Assembly (NCBI GenBank): GCA_902493535.1
Contig: CABUQG010000012.1
Location: 1-53,091, forward strand
Source: an uncultured Collinsella sp.
GTDB lineage: Bacteria; Actinomycetota; Coriobacteriia; Coriobacteriales; Coriobacteriaceae
Direction: 5' to 3'
DNA: 53,091 nt
This document shows positions 51,244 to 53,091 of this stretch, one piece after another (the first letter of the stretch is position 1; each line of letters begins with the position of its first letter). The notes beneath the pieces are model-generated. The model saw only the letters and a program-made list of their open reading frames with translations, was not told where the DNA came from and ran no database searches. The position numbers and the translations under genes are program-made.

Positions 51244-51777
51244 TTATCCGTTGATAATCGAGGCAATCTCGCGCAAATCGTCGGCAAAGTAGATGCCGTG
51301 CTGGCGCCTCGGGCTCGAAAGCCCTTTATCAATCATGTGCCCGAGCAGCGCCTTGAGGTCGTTGTAGTAACCGTCCAGGTTATACAGGATGCACGGAGCA
51401 CTCAGGTGTCCCAACGACACCGCGGACATGACCTCGGCAATCTCCTCGAGCGTGCCCGTACCGCCCGGAAATGCGATGAACGCATCGCCGAGCTCAATCA
51501 TCTTGGCCTTGCGCTCCGCCATATCGCTCGTCACGATAAGGTCGTTGATACCGTCATGTTGAAACTCGGCCTCGATAAAAAAGCTCGGCTCAACACCCGT
51601 CACGTGTCCACCCGCCTCGATCACGCTATCGGCGAGCGCACCCATCAGCCCCGATTTGGACCCGCCGTATACCAGCGCGTGCCCGTTGGCGCCAATCCAG
51701 TTGCCCAGCTCCTGCACCGCGGGCAGAAACGCCGGATCATTGCCGGCACTGGCACCCAGATACACGGTGATATTCAT
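51244..51777 (-). CDS. LOG-family protein (TIGR00730 Rossmann fold)
   Basis: A 177-residue protein of the LOG family, whose characterised members cleave ribose-5-phosphate from nucleoside monophosphates. YGGSKSGLMGALAD, the M-x-x-R-K segment (MAERKAKMIE) and the signature FPGGTGTLEEI are complete. ATG at 51777 follows AAGGGGGACC. It is 36 bp downstream of the potassium channel gene on the same strand and may be co-transcribed. Often annotated as a putative lysine decarboxylase, which is not correct for this family. Confidence 0.93.
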   Translation of the reverse strand: MNITVYLGASAGNDPAFLPAVQELGNWIGANGHALVYGGSKSGLMGALADSVIEAGGHVTGVEPSFFIEAEFQHDGINDLIVTSDMAERKAKMIELGDAFIAFPGGTGTLEEIAEVMSAVSLGHLSAPCILYNLDGYYNDLKALLGHMIDKGLSSPRRQHGIYFADDLREIASIING

Positions 51778-51813
51778 ATTTGGTCCCCCTTGTTGTGGCG
51801 CACGACGTTCGTC

Positions 51814-52239
51814 TTAGCGCTGGCGTCGACGATACTCGCGCACGCGACGCGAAAGATCGGCAAGCTCGTCGCGATCGAGCTCTTCCAAATGCTCCAGATC
51901 ATCCATAAAGCGCGCCATGGTGTCCTTTTGACGCAGCTTGATAAGCGTATTGCAGTAGTTCACCGCCACGCCCGTGAGCATGGCGATGTAGAAGATGCTG
52001 ATGACGCTCAGAATGACGGTAATGGCGCGGGCAACCGGTGTCTCGGCAGGAATGTCACCAAAGCCGATGGTCGAGACCGTCTCAAAGCTAAACCAGAGAC
52101 CATCGCCAAACGTGAGGGTCGTGGGCTCGGACAGCCAGACAGCCGTTGAGCACAGCAGATAGAAGATAAGAAACAGGCCCGTGATGCGCGCAAAGCCAGC
52201 CTGGCGTAACACGTCGGCAAGCGTCCTGAGCTTTTTCAT
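51814..52239 (-). CDS. Small two-helix potassium channel
   Basis: A 141-residue ion channel subunit with two transmembrane helices around a pore loop. TVSTIGFGDIPAE contains the potassium selectivity filter (TIGFGD, a variant of TVGYGD). The helices are ITGLFLIFYLLCSTAVW and AITVILSVISIFYIAMLTGV, followed by a charged C-terminal tail with coiled-coil character (DDLEHLEELDRDELADLSRR). It would assemble as a tetramer. ATG at 52239 follows AAAAGGGG. Confidence 0.9.
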   Translation of the reverse strand: MKKLRTLADVLRQAGFARITGLFLIFYLLCSTAVWLSEPTTLTFGDGLWFSFETVSTIGFGDIPAETPVARAITVILSVISIFYIAMLTGVAVNYCNTLIKLRQKDTMARFMDDLEHLEELDRDELADLSRRVREYRRRQR

Positions 52240-52635
52240 CGCGACCCCTTTTCTCAGATGCCCAATCACATTCGCTCGGTATTGTCCCACATCCGGCACT
52301 TGAGGACGTTCCTTTTAATATGAGCAGGACATTGTCAAGAGGCAAAATCGGGCCTGGCCCCAACGATATGGGGTCAGGCCCTCTCCCTATATCAGCCCGT
52401 CCGCGGCGACCTCGGCGTGTCTTACCGACGCTCGTCTTTGCAGTTTAATATCCGCCCGCGGCGATCTCTCGCTGGGCAATCCGTTGCTACGGCTGAGGCT
52501 TCTACGTCGAACCGACAGTCTGTGCACGCGTGTGGCGCCCTGGGCGCTCGCAGAAAAGGGACCTGAGGTTCGCCTCAACGGCTTCGGATCGAACCGCTTC
52601 CGGGGTGACTGGCTTATGTGCGGGGGACCGCCCCC
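52240..52635. other. Intergenic region with hairpin and repeat remnants
   Basis: A 396-bp stretch with no gene. It contains a degraded relative of the 39662 palindrome (GAGGACGTTCC near 52303-52313) and a GC-rich hairpin with 12-bp arms and one mismatch (GGGCCTGGCCCC at 52350-52361 with 52370-52381). The right part precedes the IS110 fragment and may hold its terminal non-coding sequence, but no end could be defined. Confidence 0.55.
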
Positions 52636-53091
52636 CTACGCCTCCTCGGCCATGAGGCCGACCGCCCATACCCAGCAGGCGAGCTCGCGTGCCGTGGCCA
52701 CGTTCGCCTTGTTGCCGTGGACCCCGCGCGCGAGCAGCGCCTCCCGCCTCTCGACCAGCCTCCGCACGCCCTTGGCGGCATGCCTCCGGGCGCCCCGGTC
52801 CGGGGCCTGGCCCTTGGCGAGGTCCTTCGGCCGCCCCGAGCACGTCAGGTAGTGCCACGCGGCCTCGACCAGCGTCTTCCTCAGGTGCTTGTTGCCGGCC
52901 TTGGTGATCGCGCCCCTGCGGTCGCTCTCCCCGCTGGAGTGCTCGGAGGGCGTCAGACCGACCCACGCCGCGAACGAGCGGGCATTCCTGAACCTCGAGA
53001 ACTCGCCGGCCTCGAACACGAGGTCGGCGGCGGACGTGGATTGGCAACACCTATTTGGACGATTCCGGGAGGGACAGCCCCGCCTCCCTGA
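52636..53091 (-). mobile_element. IS110-family transposase, C-terminal part
   Basis: The minus-strand frame encodes the C-terminal (Tnp/Transposase_20) domain of an IS110/IS116-type transposase: TSAADLVFEAGEFSRFRN, then AAWVGLTPSEHSSGESDRRG with the conserved serine, GAITKAGNKHLRKTLVEAAW, and a tail ending at 52636. IS110 enzymes have an N-terminal RuvC-like DEDD domain and a C-terminal serine-containing domain, guided by a bridge RNA. Recognisable similarity starts at about 53038. Upstream the frame stays open to the window edge but reads SGRRGCPSRNRPNRCCQ, not the expected transposase sequence. The copy is therefore probably a truncated relic, or broken by an insertion at that point. Confidence 0.8.

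Overview
The window looks like a chromosomal segment of a GC-rich Gram-positive gut actinobacterium of the class Coriobacteriia, most likely Collinsella or a close relative. This rests on base composition, strong AAGGAGG-type ribosome binding sites with frequent GTG and TTG starts, a bile salt hydrolase, and Coriobacteriia-like gene content. No rRNA, tRNA or CRISPR array was found. Most of the segment is housekeeping and transport DNA with accessory material from 28 to 34 kb, around 39.7 kb, at 47.3 kb and at the right edge.

Layout. 0-10.5 kb: an MarR-like protein with an RGG tail (cut by the edge), an MFS exporter, a short deformylase-like protein, an HTH-aminotransferase fusion with a repeated upstream motif, a divergent LysR/EamA pair, the potassium transporter Kup, a bile salt hydrolase and a second deformylase-like protein. 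10.7-17.4 kb: two NCS2 nucleobase permeases of different subfamilies, an esterase, a MetE-like methyltransferase with a LysR regulator, and a HAD phosphatase. 17.5-19.5 kb: a TPP riboswitch with terminator controlling thiM, a thiamine-binding protein gene and thiE. 19.6-25.2 kb: a patatin lipase and two paralogous cyclic-di-GMP proteins, one carrying an EAL domain. 25.3-28.4 kb: an iron-sulfur flavoprotein-like gene, a highly structured 170-nt RNA leader, a Spx/ArsC-fold protein without its catalytic cysteine, a CobW GTPase and trmL.

28.3-34 kb is the most unusual part. Two paralogous AAA+ ATPase genes with C-terminal winged helices point toward each other. Each is bracketed on both sides by a palindrome sharing an AAAGGG-N-CCCTTT core. 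Between them lie a class II UvrA-like ABC protein and a GNAT acetyltransferase, and a TetM-like ribosome-protection GTPase follows. Two genes bordering the block have their last codon and stop inside a palindrome. 36-47 kb returns to ordinary genes: acetyltransferase, rsmJ, small membrane proteins, rlmA-type methyltransferase, MATE exporter, a second LysR/EamA pair, ung, an SDR, a VUT-family transporter and prfC.

At 47.34-47.63 kb there is an array of four hairpin units with an 80-bp period whose terminal pairs covary. It sits upstream of a YtrA-type GntR regulator and an ABC transporter whose ATPase gene is frameshifted. The window ends with a ClC-type channel, a LOG-family protein, a small potassium channel and the C-terminal part of an IS110-family transposase.

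Best candidates for undescribed biology are the palindrome-bracketed AAA+ cassettes, the structured leader at 25.92 kb, the 80-bp hairpin array, and the pair of deformylase-like proteins that each lack a different catalytic residue. All sequence observations were made by eye, without database searches or folding software.
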